From: Allostella vacuolata
GTDB lineage: Bacteria > Pseudomonadota > Alphaproteobacteria > ATCC43930 > Allostellaceae
DNA: 64,000 nt
Assembly: GCA_006739055.1 (NCBI GenBank)
Contig: AP019702.1
Coordinates: 1,887,001-1,951,000 of the forward strand
Reading direction: 5' to 3'
The notes beneath the pieces were generated by a model. That model was not told where the DNA came from and ran no database searches. It saw only the letters and a program-made list of their open reading frames with translations. The position numbers and the translations under genes were made by a program. Position 1 is the stretch's first letter; each line of letters opens with the position of its first letter. Positions 16,591-25,629 of the stretch are shown here, piece by piece.

Positions 16591-19095
16591 TCAGCCGTCC
16601 GGCTTGCCGGTCGCGAGCGCCATCTCCGCCAGGGGCGCCGGCCGGCCGAACAGGTACCCCTGGAAGGTGTCGCACCGCATGCCCTTCAGGAGCTCGAACT
16701 GTTCGGCGGTCTCCACCCCCTCGGCGCAGACTTCCAGGCCGAGCCGCCGGCCCAGGTCGACGATGGCCTCGACGATCAGCCGCTCCTTCGGCTCCGCCCC
16801 GTCCTCCAGCTTCATCGTGAAGCCGCGGTCGATCTTGAGCTCGGCCACGTCGAGCCGGGCGAGGTAGGACAGCGAGGAATAGCCCGTCCCGAAATCGTCG
16901 ATGGCGCAGCGCACGCCGAGCGCGCGCAGCGCCCGCACCTTGGCGCGGGCATCCTCGAGATCGCGCAGGAGCAGCGATTCCGTGATCTCGATCTTGAGCC
17001 GGGCTGGGTCGGCGGTCGACCGGCGGAGGTGGGCGGCCACGAGGTCGACGAAGTCGTCCTGGTAGAACTGGCGCGCGCTGACGTTGACGGCCAGCGTCAG
17101 GTGGCGGGTGCCGGGCCCTGCCTGCCAGGCCAGCAGCTGGCGACAGGCGGTCTCCAGCACCCAGGTGCCGATCGGCACGATCAGGCCGGTCTCCTCGGCC
17201 AGGCCCATGAAGCTGACCGGCATCACCAGACCGTCGCGCGGATGGCGCCAGCGGATCAGCCCTTCGGCGCCGGTCGCCCGGCCCGAGCCGTCGACCTGCT
17301 TCTGGAAGTGGAGCTCGAACTGCTGGCCGGCGACGGCCTCGCGCAGGTCCTCCTCCAGGACGTGCCGGGCCTCCATCGCCTGCCGCATCGCCCGGTCGAA
17401 GAGGCGGATGGTGTTCCCGCCGCTCTTCTTCGCATTGTACATCGCGGTGTCGGCGCGGCGGACGATCTCCTCGCCGCCGATGCGGTCGGCACCGCCGAAG
17501 ACGCAGATGCCGATGCTGGCCGAGCAGTGCCGGCCGGCATCGTCGCGCCGCGCGACCCCGTCGCGCACCGCGTCCAGCAGCATGCGCCCGAACTGTTCCG
17601 CCTGGCGGGCGGCAAGCGGGGCGGCCGTGCCCAGCCGCTCGACGGCGACCACGAACTCGTCGCCGCCGAGGCGGGCCAGGATGTCGTCGGGGCCGGTGAC
17701 CGCGACCAGGCGCCGGGCGACGGTCTGCAGCAGCTCGTCGCCCGCCGCATGGCCGCGGATGTCGTTCAGCATCTTGAAGCGGTCGAGGTCGACGAAGAAG
17801 AGCGCGCCGAACTGCCGCGTGCGCGCCAGGCGGGCGGCGCTGCGCTCGAGCTGGTCGTAGAGCTGGCGCCGGTTGGGCAGGTTGGTCAGGCTGTCGTGGA
17901 AGGCGAGCCGCTGGATCGTCTCTTCCGCTTCCTTCTGCTGGGTGACGTCCATGACGAACCCGTTCCAGTTCACGGTTCCATCCGGCTCCGCCTTGGGGAT
18001 CGAGTTCCCCATCAGCCAGCGCTCGCCGGCCTCGGCGGAGAGGATGCGGAACCGGCGCTGCCATGGCTGCAGCCTGCGGGCCGATTCCTCGATCGACTCG
18101 ACCATGCCCGACAGGTCTTCGGGATGGATGATCGCGAAGACCGGGCCTGCGTCCTCGGTCACGTCCCCCGGCCGAACCCCGAAGACGGCCCGCAGCGCTT
18201 CGCTTGCGTAGGGGAAGGCGTATCGCCCGTCGGGGGTGCGACGGAACTGGTAGACGACGCCCGGCACCCGCGAGGCGATGGTCCGCAGCTGGTCGTCCAG
18301 GATGCCGGCCTTGCTCTCCGACCGGGCGGCGACGGCCGCCGCATCGGCCACGCGCTGGTGCAGCCGGGTGGAGATGAGCGACACCAGCAGGATCAACAGG
18401 GTGGCCAGCGCGGCCCCGCCGGCCAGGATGTGGCGCGACACGTCCTCGGCTGCGATCGCCGTCTCCAGGTCCCTGGTCGGGACATAGACGGTCGCCTCCA
18501 TCGCGGCATAGTGCATGGACGAGATCGCCAGCCCCATCGCGAGGGAACTGAGCAGCGTCACCTGCATCGGCGACGCGATCACCGTGTGCAGCATCGAGCG
18601 CACCGACAGAGCCACGGTCCCCATCACGACGGCCAGCCCGATCGAGGCGAAGAACAGCCGTTTCTCGAAGTACATCTGCGCGGGCACGACCATCGCGCTC
18701 ATCCCGATATAGTGCATGGCGCAGATGCCGAGGCCCATGACGGTGCCGCCCAGCACGGTGCGCGGCACCCTCACCGGCTCGCGAATGATGGTCTGCAACG
18801 CGATGAAGGCGGCCAGCGCCGCCGGCGCCAGCGATCCCAGCGTGGTCTCCAGCCGGTAGCCGACGGTCACCGGCAGCTCGAAGGCGAGCATCCCCACGAA
18901 ATGCATCGCCCAGACGCCGGAGCCCAGGGCCAGGGCTGCCATCAGGTGCCAGACGAAGCTGACGCCACGCGAACCGGTGGCCCGGATCAGGTGGACGTGC
19001 TGCAGAGCGACGAATGCGGCAAGGACGGATATGGCAATGGACAGAAGAACGAGCGCAGGAGAATAGGTACCCTGCAAGGCACGCTTCAGATCCAT
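16591..19095 (-). CDS. MHYT-PAS-GGDEF-EAL cyclic-di-GMP protein
   Basis: An 834-residue membrane-bound c-di-GMP enzyme. Residues about 1-245 form an MHYT sensor with repeated MHF/MHY motifs (MHFVGM, MHYIGM, MHYAAM), proposed in the family to bind a metal and sense a gas. A PAS-like region follows. The diguanylate cyclase signature GGDEF is intact at 477-481, but the upstream inhibitory RxxD site reads GPDD. The phosphodiesterase signature reads EGL (611-613) instead of EAL, while DDFGTG and EGVET are conserved. The start at 19095 (MDLKRALQG) is preferred because the membrane region begins there; an in-frame ATG at 19125 is also possible. An AT-rich stretch at 19219-19250 may hold its promoter. 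Confidence 0.88.
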   Translation of the reverse strand: MDLKRALQGTYSPALVLLSIAISVLAAFVALQHVHLIRATGSRGVSFVWHLMAALALGSGVWAMHFVGMLAFELPVTVGYRLETTLGSLAPAALAAFIALQTIIREPVRVPRTVLGGTVMGLGICAMHYIGMSAMVVPAQMYFEKRLFFASIGLAVVMGTVALSVRSMLHTVIASPMQVTLLSSLAMGLAISSMHYAAMEATVYVPTRDLETAIAAEDVSRHILAGGAALATLLILLVSLISTRLHQRVADAAAVAARSESKAGILDDQLRTIASRVPGVVYQFRRTPDGRYAFPYASEALRAVFGVRPGDVTEDAGPVFAIIHPEDLSGMVESIEESARRLQPWQRRFRILSAEAGERWLMGNSIPKAEPDGTVNWNGFVMDVTQQKEAEETIQRLAFHDSLTNLPNRRQLYDQLERSAARLARTRQFGALFFVDLDRFKMLNDIRGHAAGDELLQTVARRLVAVTGPDDILARLGGDEFVVAVERLGTAAPLAARQAEQFGRMLLDAVRDGVARRDDAGRHCSASIGICVFGGADRIGGEEIVRRADTAMYNAKKSGGNTIRLFDRAMRQAMEARHVLEEDLREAVAGQQFELHFQKQVDGSGRATGAEGLIRWRHPRDGLVMPVSFMGLAEETGLIVPIGTWVLETACRQLLAWQAGPGTRHLTLAVNVSARQFYQDDFVDLVAAHLRRSTADPARLKIEITESLLLRDLEDARAKVRALRALGVRCAIDDFGTGYSSLSYLARLDVAELKIDRGFTMKLEDGAEPKERLIVEAIVDLGRRLGLEVCAEGVETAEQFELLKGMRCDTFQGYLFGRPAPLAEMALATGKPDG

Positions 19096-19825
19096 GGCCG
19101 GTCCGACGAACTCGATCGCATGCATGGTGGGGCCATCGTCGACGGTGACCGGCACGACGGATCGCTCCACCGGCCGGTTCTCTCTTCTCAATGCCGTCGC
19201 CGTCTTCGTCCGGGCAAGCATAGATTTGCTTATGTTAAATACAGACCGATTTCCGACGTCTGCGGCGGACCGGAGGCGGATCTGACCCCCTCGACGCAGG
19301 CGGCGCGTCCAATGCATGAGCAACAAGCTTCTGGGAAAACCCGTCTTAGGCACCTCTTCCTGCCATCCGTCGAGCTCTTCCGGGTCGGTTCGGCTACGAT
19401 CGACGATCCGGACGCGGACGACGGAACGCAGCTCGATACCGTCGTCGAGCCGGGGACCTATTCATTGGGGTGCGTTCCTGCGGGATGAGTTCCTGCCGGT
19501 AAGCCCGACCCGCCGGGAATGAAACCGCCGGCGGGCAGTGCCCGGTTCTATCCCGCGACGTCGTGGCCGAGGACATCGAGGATCTGTTCTCCGGCATCCC
19601 GGATGGCAAGTTCCGCCATCGCGGCCGGGCGATCACCCACCCCGAGCGTCGCTGCCCGAGATTCGTGTGGCCGCCATGAGGCCGCCGGTTTGGCTGTGGG
19701 GGCTGGCTGTCGCCATGCCCCTGACGTGCGCAGCATCCCCCGATGTGCCGGACATGAGGGCCATCGCGTCCGGTGCCGCCGGCCCCGGCCCCGCGACGCT
19801 CGGCGAGCAGGGGCCCGGACGGGGT
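19096..19825. other. 730-bp gap with no convincing gene
   Basis: Between the MHYT-GGDEF-EAL gene and the XRE-cupin gene. An AT-rich island at about 19219-19250, unusual here, may hold the promoter of the former. An 8-bp inverted repeat lies at 19509-19516/19528-19535. Short plus-strand frames at 19312-19488 (58 codons) and 19563-19679 (38 codons, GTG start) read somewhat like protein but lack ribosome sites and recognisable motifs, so they are not called. They could be fragments of decayed genes. Confidence 0.5.
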
Positions 19826-20524
19826 TCACACCAGCGGCGGGCTCAGCACCCACACCACCTGGGTCGGGCCGTCGCTGGCGTTGGCGTAGCGATGGGGGCT
19901 GGTGCTGGGGAAGCGGAAGCTGTCGCCCGTGTTCAGCAGGAACTCGTGCTCGGCGTGCCACAGGCGCAGCGCGCCCGCGACCACCAGCCCCGCCTCCTCG
20001 CCGCGGTGGCTGTGCGTCTTGCCGGACGTGAAGCCCGGCTCCAGCGTCATCATCAGCAGCTGGATGTCGCCCGACAGGTCGGGGGTCAGCAGGTCCATCA
20101 CCACCAGGTCGGCGTTGGTGCCGACGGTCGGCAGGCGGAGCTGCCGGCGATCCTCGCGCCGGACGATCGTCTTCAGCTCGGCCTCGGGCCGGCCGGCATC
20201 GGCGTGGAAGAACCAGGCGACCGGCACGTCGAGCGCGTCCGCCAGCTTGCGCAGCGAGCGGATCGACGGCGAGGCGAGGCCGCGCTCGATCTGGCTCACC
20301 ATGCCGATCGACAGGCCGGCGGATGCCCCGACCTGCGCCAGCGACAGCCCCTTGGCCTTGCGCAGCGCGCGCAGTTGCGTGCCGAGCCAGAGATCGGCCA
20401 CCTTTCCCTTGCCGCGCGCCGCAGCCGGGCCTTCGTCCCGCGGTTCCTCCGGCGCGCCGGCAGGCTCGGAACTTGCGTCCCCATCCTCGTGGCGCAGGTC
20501 GCGGGGCGAGGTCGATCGATTCAT
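19826..20524 (-). CDS. XRE-family regulator with C-terminal cupin domain
   Basis: A 232-residue transcription factor. After a disordered, Glu/Ala-rich N-terminus, residues about 45-110 form a helix-turn-helix (LRALRKAKGLSLAQVGASAG then IGMVSQIERGLASPSIRSL). The C-terminus is a cupin (KTHSHRGEEAGLVVAGALRL), which in this family binds the small effector of the controlled pathway. It is divergent from hyuA with a 130-bp shared promoter region carrying an AT-rich inverted repeat, so it probably controls the hyuAB-dctPQM operon and itself. The ATG at 20524 is preferred; the open frame continues only antisense to hyuA. Confidence 0.9.
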   Translation of the reverse strand: MNRSTSPRDLRHEDGDASSEPAGAPEEPRDEGPAAARGKGKVADLWLGTQLRALRKAKGLSLAQVGASAGLSIGMVSQIERGLASPSIRSLRKLADALDVPVAWFFHADAGRPEAELKTIVRREDRRQLRLPTVGTNADLVVMDLLTPDLSGDIQLLMMTLEPGFTSGKTHSHRGEEAGLVVAGALRLWHAEHEFLLNTGDSFRFPSTSPHRYANASDGPTQVVWVLSPPLV

Positions 20525-20556
20525 GGCGTCCTCCGTCCGGGCCTGGCAGGCGGCAA

Positions 20557-20586
20557 TGTTAAAATAATTGCAGTCGTTTTTTAACA
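20557..20586. promoter_or_regulatory. candidate operator between the XRE-cupin gene and hyuA
   Basis: Perfect 8-bp inverted repeat TGTTAAAA (20557-20564) and TTTTAACA (20579-20586) with a 14-bp spacer, so the half-sites are about two helical turns apart. It is strikingly AT-rich for this DNA and lies 33 bp upstream of the regulator's start codon and 68 bp upstream of hyuA. It is a natural binding site for a dimeric or tetrameric XRE-cupin protein. Confidence 0.6.
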
Positions 20587-20654
20587 GGATTGTCGTCCTG
20601 GCCAAAGCCGTGTCAGGATGAATTGTCGGTAAATCACGTGCGGCAGGGTTGGGT

Positions 20655-22736
20655 ATGGTCGAAGGCGCGGGCGACAAGCTCCAGTTGGGGGGCAACATCC
20701 AGGTCGGCGTGGATATCGGCGGAACATTCACCGATGTCGTGTGCCGTTCCTCCGATGGAAAGGTCAGGTTCGTCAAGCTTCCGACGACCCGGAAGGACGA
20801 GAGCCAGGCCGTCCTGCAGTCGGTCGCGCTGATGGCCCGGGAATGGGGCATCGCCGCTGCCGACATCGGCCGCTTCGCGCATGGTACCACGGTCGCCACC
20901 AACGCCGTGCTCGAGCGCAAGGGCGCGCGCATCGGCCTCATCACCACGGACGGCTTCCGCGACGTGCTTGAGGTCGGGCGGCAGATGCGCCACCAGATGT
21001 ACGGCGTGGTGCTGGAGGGGGAGACCCCGGTGTTCCTCGCACCGGGTGCGCGCCGCAAGGAGGTGCGGGAGCGGGTCGCGGCCGACGGCACCGTGCTGAC
21101 GCCGCTCGACGAGGACGATGTCCGCCGCGCCGCGGCCGAGCTGGCCGCCGACGGGGTCGAGGCGATCGCCATCTGCTTCCTTTTCTCCTTCCGCAACCCG
21201 GCCCACGAGGCCCGCGCGGCCGAGATCGTGCGCGAGGCGCATCCCGACCTGATGGTCGCCGTCTCGCACGAGGTCGACCCGGCCTTCCGCGAGTATGAGC
21301 GGACCGTCGTCACCGCCTTCGACGCCTATGTGAAGCCGGTCATCGACCGCTACCTGGCGCGGCTGGAGACGGGGCTCGAATCCTCGGGCGTGACCGCGCC
21401 CTTGCAGGTGATGCAGTCGCGCGGCGGCCTGATGGTGTCCTCGGTTGCCCGTCAGCGGCCGGTGCGGCTGTTCCTGTCGGGCCCCGCCGCCGGGGTCATC
21501 GGCGCCCGCATGGCGGGCGAGGCGGCCGGCATCGAGGACCTGATCACGGTCGACATCGGCGGCACCAGCTGCGACATCGCGCTGATCGACAAGGGCCGCG
21601 CCCTGGTCCGCTCCGAGGGGGTGATCGACGGCTACCCGGTGCGGGTCGCCATGGTCGACGTCAACTCGATCGGCTCGGGCGGCGGCAGCATCGCCTGGAT
21701 CGATCGCGGCGGCGGCCTGCGCGTCGGCCCGCAATCGGCCGGCTCCGAGCCGGGGCCGGCCTGCTACGGCCGCGGCGGCGAGAAGCCGACGGTGACCGAC
21801 GCCTCGGTGGTGCTGGGCTACGTCAATCCCGACTATTTCGCCGGCGGCGCCATGCAGCTGCGCCCCGACCTGGCCGAGAAGGCGATCCGCGACCACATCG
21901 CGGACCCGCTCGGCATGACGCTGGAGCAGGCGGCACTCGGCATCCACCGGGTGCTGAACGCGCAGATGGCCGAGGGCATCCGGCTGGTCTCGATCCGCCA
22001 GGGGCTCGACCCGCGCCGCTTCGCGCTGATGCCGCTGGGCGGCGGCGGCGCGGTGCACGCGACGGCGCTGGCCCGCGACCTGTCGATCCGTCGCGTCCTG
22101 GTGCCGCGGCATCCGGGCATCCTCTCGGCCTCGGGCCTGCTGTCGGCGCCGGTCGAGCACGAGATGGCGGCCGCCTTCGGCCGGTCGGTCGCGGACAGCA
22201 ACCCGGCCGACATCCGTGCCGTGCTCGACGGGCTCGACGAGGCCTGCCGCGGCCTGATGGCGCGCGAGCGGCTCGACGGCGCGGCGGTCACCGTCCGCTA
22301 TGCGGCCGACGTCTGCTATGTCGGCCAGTCCTATACGCTGGAAGTGCCGCTGGCCATCGACCAGGCGGACGCGCTCGACCGGCTGTACGAGGACTTCCTG
22401 GTCGACCATGACCGGGTCTATGGCCACGCCACCCGCATCCCCGCCCGCATCGTCAACCTGCGCGCGGTGCACCAGGCGGGCGGCGGCGGGGCGATCGAGG
22501 GCGTCATGGAGTGGCGCGACGGCCCGGCCGAGAAGGGGACGCGGCGCCTGCTGGTGGCGGAATCCTCCGGCCCGGTCGAGGCCAAGGTCTATGACCGGGG
22601 CGCGATGCCGCCCGGCTTCACCTTCGCCGGCCCGGCGATCGTCGAGCAGCCGGACACGACGACGCTGGTCGAACCCGGCTGGCATGGCGCGATCGATGCC
22701 GGAGGGTCCATGATCCTCACCTACCAGGACGCCTGA
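20655..22736 (+). CDS. hyuA: hydantoinase/oxoprolinase subunit A
   Basis: A 693-residue ATP-dependent cyclic-amidase subunit. The N-terminal phosphate-binding motif is VGVDIGGTFTDVV, a second ATPase strand is TVDIGGTSCDIALIDKG, and the substrate-domain segment FLSGPAAGVIGARMAGEAAG is typical of HyuA/HydA. With HyuB it hydrolyses N-methylhydantoin, 5-oxoproline or a related lactam with ATP. The ATG at 20655 is chosen; a TTG six bases earlier is in frame. The gene is followed 31 bp later by hyuB and then by a TRAP transporter, so the operon appears to import and open a cyclic amide. The exact substrate is unknown. Confidence 0.9.
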   Translation: MVEGAGDKLQLGGNIQVGVDIGGTFTDVVCRSSDGKVRFVKLPTTRKDESQAVLQSVALMAREWGIAAADIGRFAHGTTVATNAVLERKGARIGLITTDGFRDVLEVGRQMRHQMYGVVLEGETPVFLAPGARRKEVRERVAADGTVLTPLDEDDVRRAAAELAADGVEAIAICFLFSFRNPAHEARAAEIVREAHPDLMVAVSHEVDPAFREYERTVVTAFDAYVKPVIDRYLARLETGLESSGVTAPLQVMQSRGGLMVSSVARQRPVRLFLSGPAAGVIGARMAGEAAGIEDLITVDIGGTSCDIALIDKGRALVRSEGVIDGYPVRVAMVDVNSIGSGGGSIAWIDRGGGLRVGPQSAGSEPGPACYGRGGEKPTVTDASVVLGYVNPDYFAGGAMQLRPDLAEKAIRDHIADPLGMTLEQAALGIHRVLNAQMAEGIRLVSIRQGLDPRRFALMPLGGGGAVHATALARDLSIRRVLVPRHPGILSASGLLSAPVEHEMAAAFGRSVADSNPADIRAVLDGLDEACRGLMARERLDGAAVTVRYAADVCYVGQSYTLEVPLAIDQADALDRLYEDFLVDHDRVYGHATRIPARIVNLRAVHQAGGGGAIEGVMEWRDGPAEKGTRRLLVAESSGPVEAKVYDRGAMPPGFTFAGPAIVEQPDTTTLVEPGWHGAIDAGGSMILTYQDA

Positions 22737-22767
22737 GCCAGAGCCCCGGACGGAAAGGAGCCCGGTC

Positions 22768-24453
22768 ATGACCCAGCCCCATCTGCAGCTCGACCCGATC
22801 ACCGTCGAGGTGGTCCGCCACAAGCTCGACGGCATCGCCAACGAGATGGAATCGACGCTGCTGCGCAGCTCGTTCTCGCCGATCGTGAAGGAGGGGATGG
22901 ACGCATCCGCCAGCCTCTTCACCATCGCCGGCGAGACCCTGTCCCAGGCCTGCGCGGTGCCGATCCATCTCGCGACCCTGATCCCGATCGTCGAGCGGCT
23001 GCTGAAGGACTTCCCGCTCGCCTCCATGAAGGAGGGCGACGTCTACATCATGAACGACCCCTACCTGGGGGGCACCCACCTGCCGGACATCGCCATCGTC
23101 GTGCCGGTGATGTACCGCGGCCGGCCGATCGCGCTCTCGGCCTCGATGACCCACCACCAGGACGTGGGCGGGATGACGCCGGGGTCGATCCCGACCAACG
23201 CGACCGAGATCTACCAGGAAGGCATCCGCATTCCGCCGCTCAAGCTGCGCGACGCGGGCGTGATGAACGACACCCTGGTGAAGATGCTGCGCCTCAACGT
23301 GCGCATCCCGGACGTGCTGATGGGCGACCTCAACGCCCAGATCGCCGCCTGCACCATCGGCGCCCGGCGCATCGCCGCGCTGGCCGACGCCTACGGCGAC
23401 AACCTGCTGACGACGATCTTCCAGGAGCTGCTGGAGAAGTCCGAGACGATGACGCGCGAGGCCCTGCGCGCCATCCCGTCGGGCACTTATCGCTATGTCG
23501 ACTACATGGACAATGACGGCATCGAGCTCGACCGGCGCATCCGCATCGAGGTGGCGGTGACGGTGGCCGACGGCGCCATCCATTGCGACTTCACCGGCAC
23601 CAGCCGGCAGCTGAAGGGGCCGTTCAACGTCGTCCGGTCCGGTTCGCAGGCCGCCGCCTACTTCGCGGTCCGCGCCCTGACCGACCCCAGCATCCCGACC
23701 AATGCCGGCTGCTTCCGTCCGGTGTCGCTGACCCTGCCGGAAGGCACGCTGGTCAACCCCAAGGAGCCGGCCCCGGTCGGCTCGCGCACGGCCACCATCA
23801 AGCGCATCACCGGCTGCATCATCGGCGCCTTCCAGCAGGCACTGCCGGAGAAGGTGCCGGCCGATTCGGGGGGCGAGCTGCTGACGCTGGCCTTCGGCGG
23901 GCGCAAGCCGGACGGTTCGGGCAACTTCGTGGTCGGCGAGCTGATCGCCGGCGGCAGCGGCGCCGCGATCCGCAGCGACGGGGTCGACGTGGTCGAGACC
24001 GATGCGTCGAACTGCATGAACCTGCCGGCCGAGGCGCTCGAGATGGAGGCGCCGGTGCGCGTCCGCCGGGTCGAGTTGCGGCGGGATTCCGGCGGCGCCG
24101 GCAAGCGGCGCGGCGGGCTCGGCCTGATCAAGGAGTTCGAGATGCTCGACGTCGAGGCGACGCTGACGCATCGCGGCGAGCGGCATTTCTGCCCGGCGGC
24201 CGGCGCCCATGGCGGCCAGGCAGGGGCGCCGGCGCGGTCTGTCATCTACCGCGCCGACGGGACCGAGGAGGTGGTGCCGTCGAAGCTGGTGACGGTGCTG
24301 AAGCCGGGCGACCGGCTGCTGGTGGAGACGGCGGGCGGCGGCGGCTACGGCGATGCGGCGTTGCGCGAGCCGGAGCTGGTGGCGTCGGACATCGCCAACG
24401 GCAAGATCAGTGCGGAAGAGGCGGCGCGGCTCTACGGTTCCGCGGCCGAATAG
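22768..24453 (+). CDS. hyuB: hydantoinase/oxoprolinase subunit B
   Basis: A 561-residue HyuB/HydB-type subunit, the partner of the upstream HyuA. Characteristic stretches are ITVEVVRHKLDGIANEMEST at the N-terminus, GDVYIMNDPYLGGTHLPD, and the C-terminal GGGGYGDAALREPE. A strong Shine-Dalgarno (AAAGGAG) precedes the ATG. Together A and B would form the ATP-dependent amidohydrolase. An acetone-carboxylase-type system is unlikely because no small third subunit is encoded nearby. It leads into the TRAP dctP gene after 51 bp, so import and hydrolysis are probably co-expressed. Confidence 0.91.
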   Translation: MTQPHLQLDPITVEVVRHKLDGIANEMESTLLRSSFSPIVKEGMDASASLFTIAGETLSQACAVPIHLATLIPIVERLLKDFPLASMKEGDVYIMNDPYLGGTHLPDIAIVVPVMYRGRPIALSASMTHHQDVGGMTPGSIPTNATEIYQEGIRIPPLKLRDAGVMNDTLVKMLRLNVRIPDVLMGDLNAQIAACTIGARRIAALADAYGDNLLTTIFQELLEKSETMTREALRAIPSGTYRYVDYMDNDGIELDRRIRIEVAVTVADGAIHCDFTGTSRQLKGPFNVVRSGSQAAAYFAVRALTDPSIPTNAGCFRPVSLTLPEGTLVNPKEPAPVGSRTATIKRITGCIIGAFQQALPEKVPADSGGELLTLAFGGRKPDGSGNFVVGELIAGGSGAAIRSDGVDVVETDASNCMNLPAEALEMEAPVRVRRVELRRDSGGAGKRRGGLGLIKEFEMLDVEATLTHRGERHFCPAAGAHGGQAGAPARSVIYRADGTEEVVPSKLVTVLKPGDRLLVETAGGGGYGDAALREPELVASDIANGKISAEEAARLYGSAAE

Positions 24454-24504
24454 AGCATTCGACCAGTCCACAAGAAACCGACCATCCAAGAGCAGGAGCA
24501 GGCA

Positions 24505-25542
24505 ATGGGGAACAGCGCGTTGCGTCACGCCGCCGTCGGCATGGCGGCCCTGGCGGCCGCCCTCGTCGGCGTCGCCGCCAACCCGGCCGAGGTCTCGGCC
24601 CAGACCACCTGGAAGATGCACATCGTCTGGGTGCCGGCCCGGCCCGAGGCCCAGGCCTACAAGCGCTTCGCCGACACGGTGAACGAGAAGGCCGCCGGCA
24701 AGCTCAAGATCGACCTGCACCAGGGCGGCACGCTCGGCGTCAAGGACGTCGACATGCTGCGCATCCTGCCGGCCGGCAACGTCATCCAGATCGCCGGGCT
24801 CTATCCCGGCTACATGACCCGCGACGTCCCGGAATACGCCTCGACCCTGCCGCCCGGCGTGGTCAAGGAGCCGGCGAAGATGGTCGACGGACTGCCGGCC
24901 CTGACCAAGATCTACGAAGAGACCTACAAGAAGTGGGGCATCGAGCTGCTCGGCTACGTCATGCACCCGACGCGCGACACCCATATCCTGTGCAAGGAGC
25001 CGGTGTCGTCGCTGGCCCAGCTCAAGGGCAAGAAGCTGCGGGTGTGGGAGAAGTTCCACGTCGACACCTTCGCCGAGCTCGGCGTGTCGGCGCAGATCGT
25101 CGGCCAGAACGATCTCTACGTCGCGATGAAGACGGGCGTGGTCGACTGCGCGGTCTATCCGATCGGCTTCGCCACCACCGTCTCGCTGCAGGAAGTGGCG
25201 CCCAACGCCAGCTATCTCTTCCCCTACGTCCTCCACCCGCTGCACATCATCGTCTCCAAGAAGGCCTATGACGCGCTACCGGCCGACGTGCGCAAGATCG
25301 TCGCCGACGCCGCCCAGGCGACCCAGAAGGAGACGATCACCAACTACCTCTCCGGCAACTACGACCGCGAGGCGGCCAAGCTGTTCGTCGAGAAGGGCGG
25401 CAAGGAGCTGCCGCCGTTCCCCGACGCCGACCAGTCGGCCTTCACCAAGACCGCGCGCGAGATCTGGGAGAAGACGGCCAAGGGGCTCGGCGCGAAGGCG
25501 ACCGAGAACTACGAGGCCGTCCTGAAGGGCGTGGGCGGCTGA
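24505..25542 (+). CDS. dctP: TRAP transporter substrate-binding protein (system 1)
   Basis: A 345-residue periplasmic DctP-family receptor with a Sec signal peptide (hydrophobic GMAALAAALVGVAANPA, cleavage probably at VSA-QT). The mature protein starts TTWKMHIVWVPARPEAQAY and has the family segment LKGKKLRVWEKFHVDTFAEL. DctP proteins bind carboxylate-bearing ligands through an arginine; a lactam acid such as oxoproline would fit the hyuAB context, but that is inference. A good ribosome site (AGGAG) precedes the start. A perfect 12-bp hairpin separates it from dctQ, which usually leaves the receptor mRNA more abundant than the permease mRNA. Confidence 0.92.
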   Translation: MGNSALRHAAVGMAALAAALVGVAANPAEVSAQTTWKMHIVWVPARPEAQAYKRFADTVNEKAAGKLKIDLHQGGTLGVKDVDMLRILPAGNVIQIAGLYPGYMTRDVPEYASTLPPGVVKEPAKMVDGLPALTKIYEETYKKWGIELLGYVMHPTRDTHILCKEPVSSLAQLKGKKLRVWEKFHVDTFAELGVSAQIVGQNDLYVAMKTGVVDCAVYPIGFATTVSLQEVAPNASYLFPYVLHPLHIIVSKKAYDALPADVRKIVADAAQATQKETITNYLSGNYDREAAKLFVEKGGKELPPFPDADQSAFTKTAREIWEKTAKGLGAKATENYEAVLKGVGG

Positions 25543-25572
25543 TCCTGCCGTCTTCGTAGGGGGCTTGCCGGC

Positions 25573-25600
25573 GATCCCGGCCCCGCCCGGGGCCGGGATC
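25573..25600 (+). promoter_or_regulatory. intercistronic hairpin between dctP and dctQ (system 1)
   Basis: Perfect 12-bp stem GATCCCGGCCCC / GGGGCCGGGATC (25573-25584, 25589-25600) with a 4-nt loop and no U run after it. It starts 30 bp after the dctP stop. It most likely protects the 3' end of the dctP mRNA or partially terminates, giving excess receptor over permease. Confidence 0.72.
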
Positions 25601-25629
25601 GTGTGCATGGAAACGCTTTGGGGGGTGGC

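Noticed and set aside
19312-19488. 58-codon plus-strand frame in the 730-bp gap
   Set aside because: Reads partly like protein but has no ribosome site, no motif and no partner; kept only as a note.
19563-19679. 38-codon GTG-start frame in the same gap
   Set aside because: Short, no ribosome site and no recognised family.
20655-24453. hyuA/hyuB as acetone carboxylase subunits
   Set aside because: The related acetone carboxylase needs a third small subunit, which is not encoded nearby, and the following TRAP genes fit hydantoinase/oxoprolinase better.
25603-25629. Upstream ATG for dctQ of system 1
   Set aside because: The run of G's that could act as ribosome site lies between this ATG and the one at 25630, favouring the later start; the extra residues are not hydrophobic.
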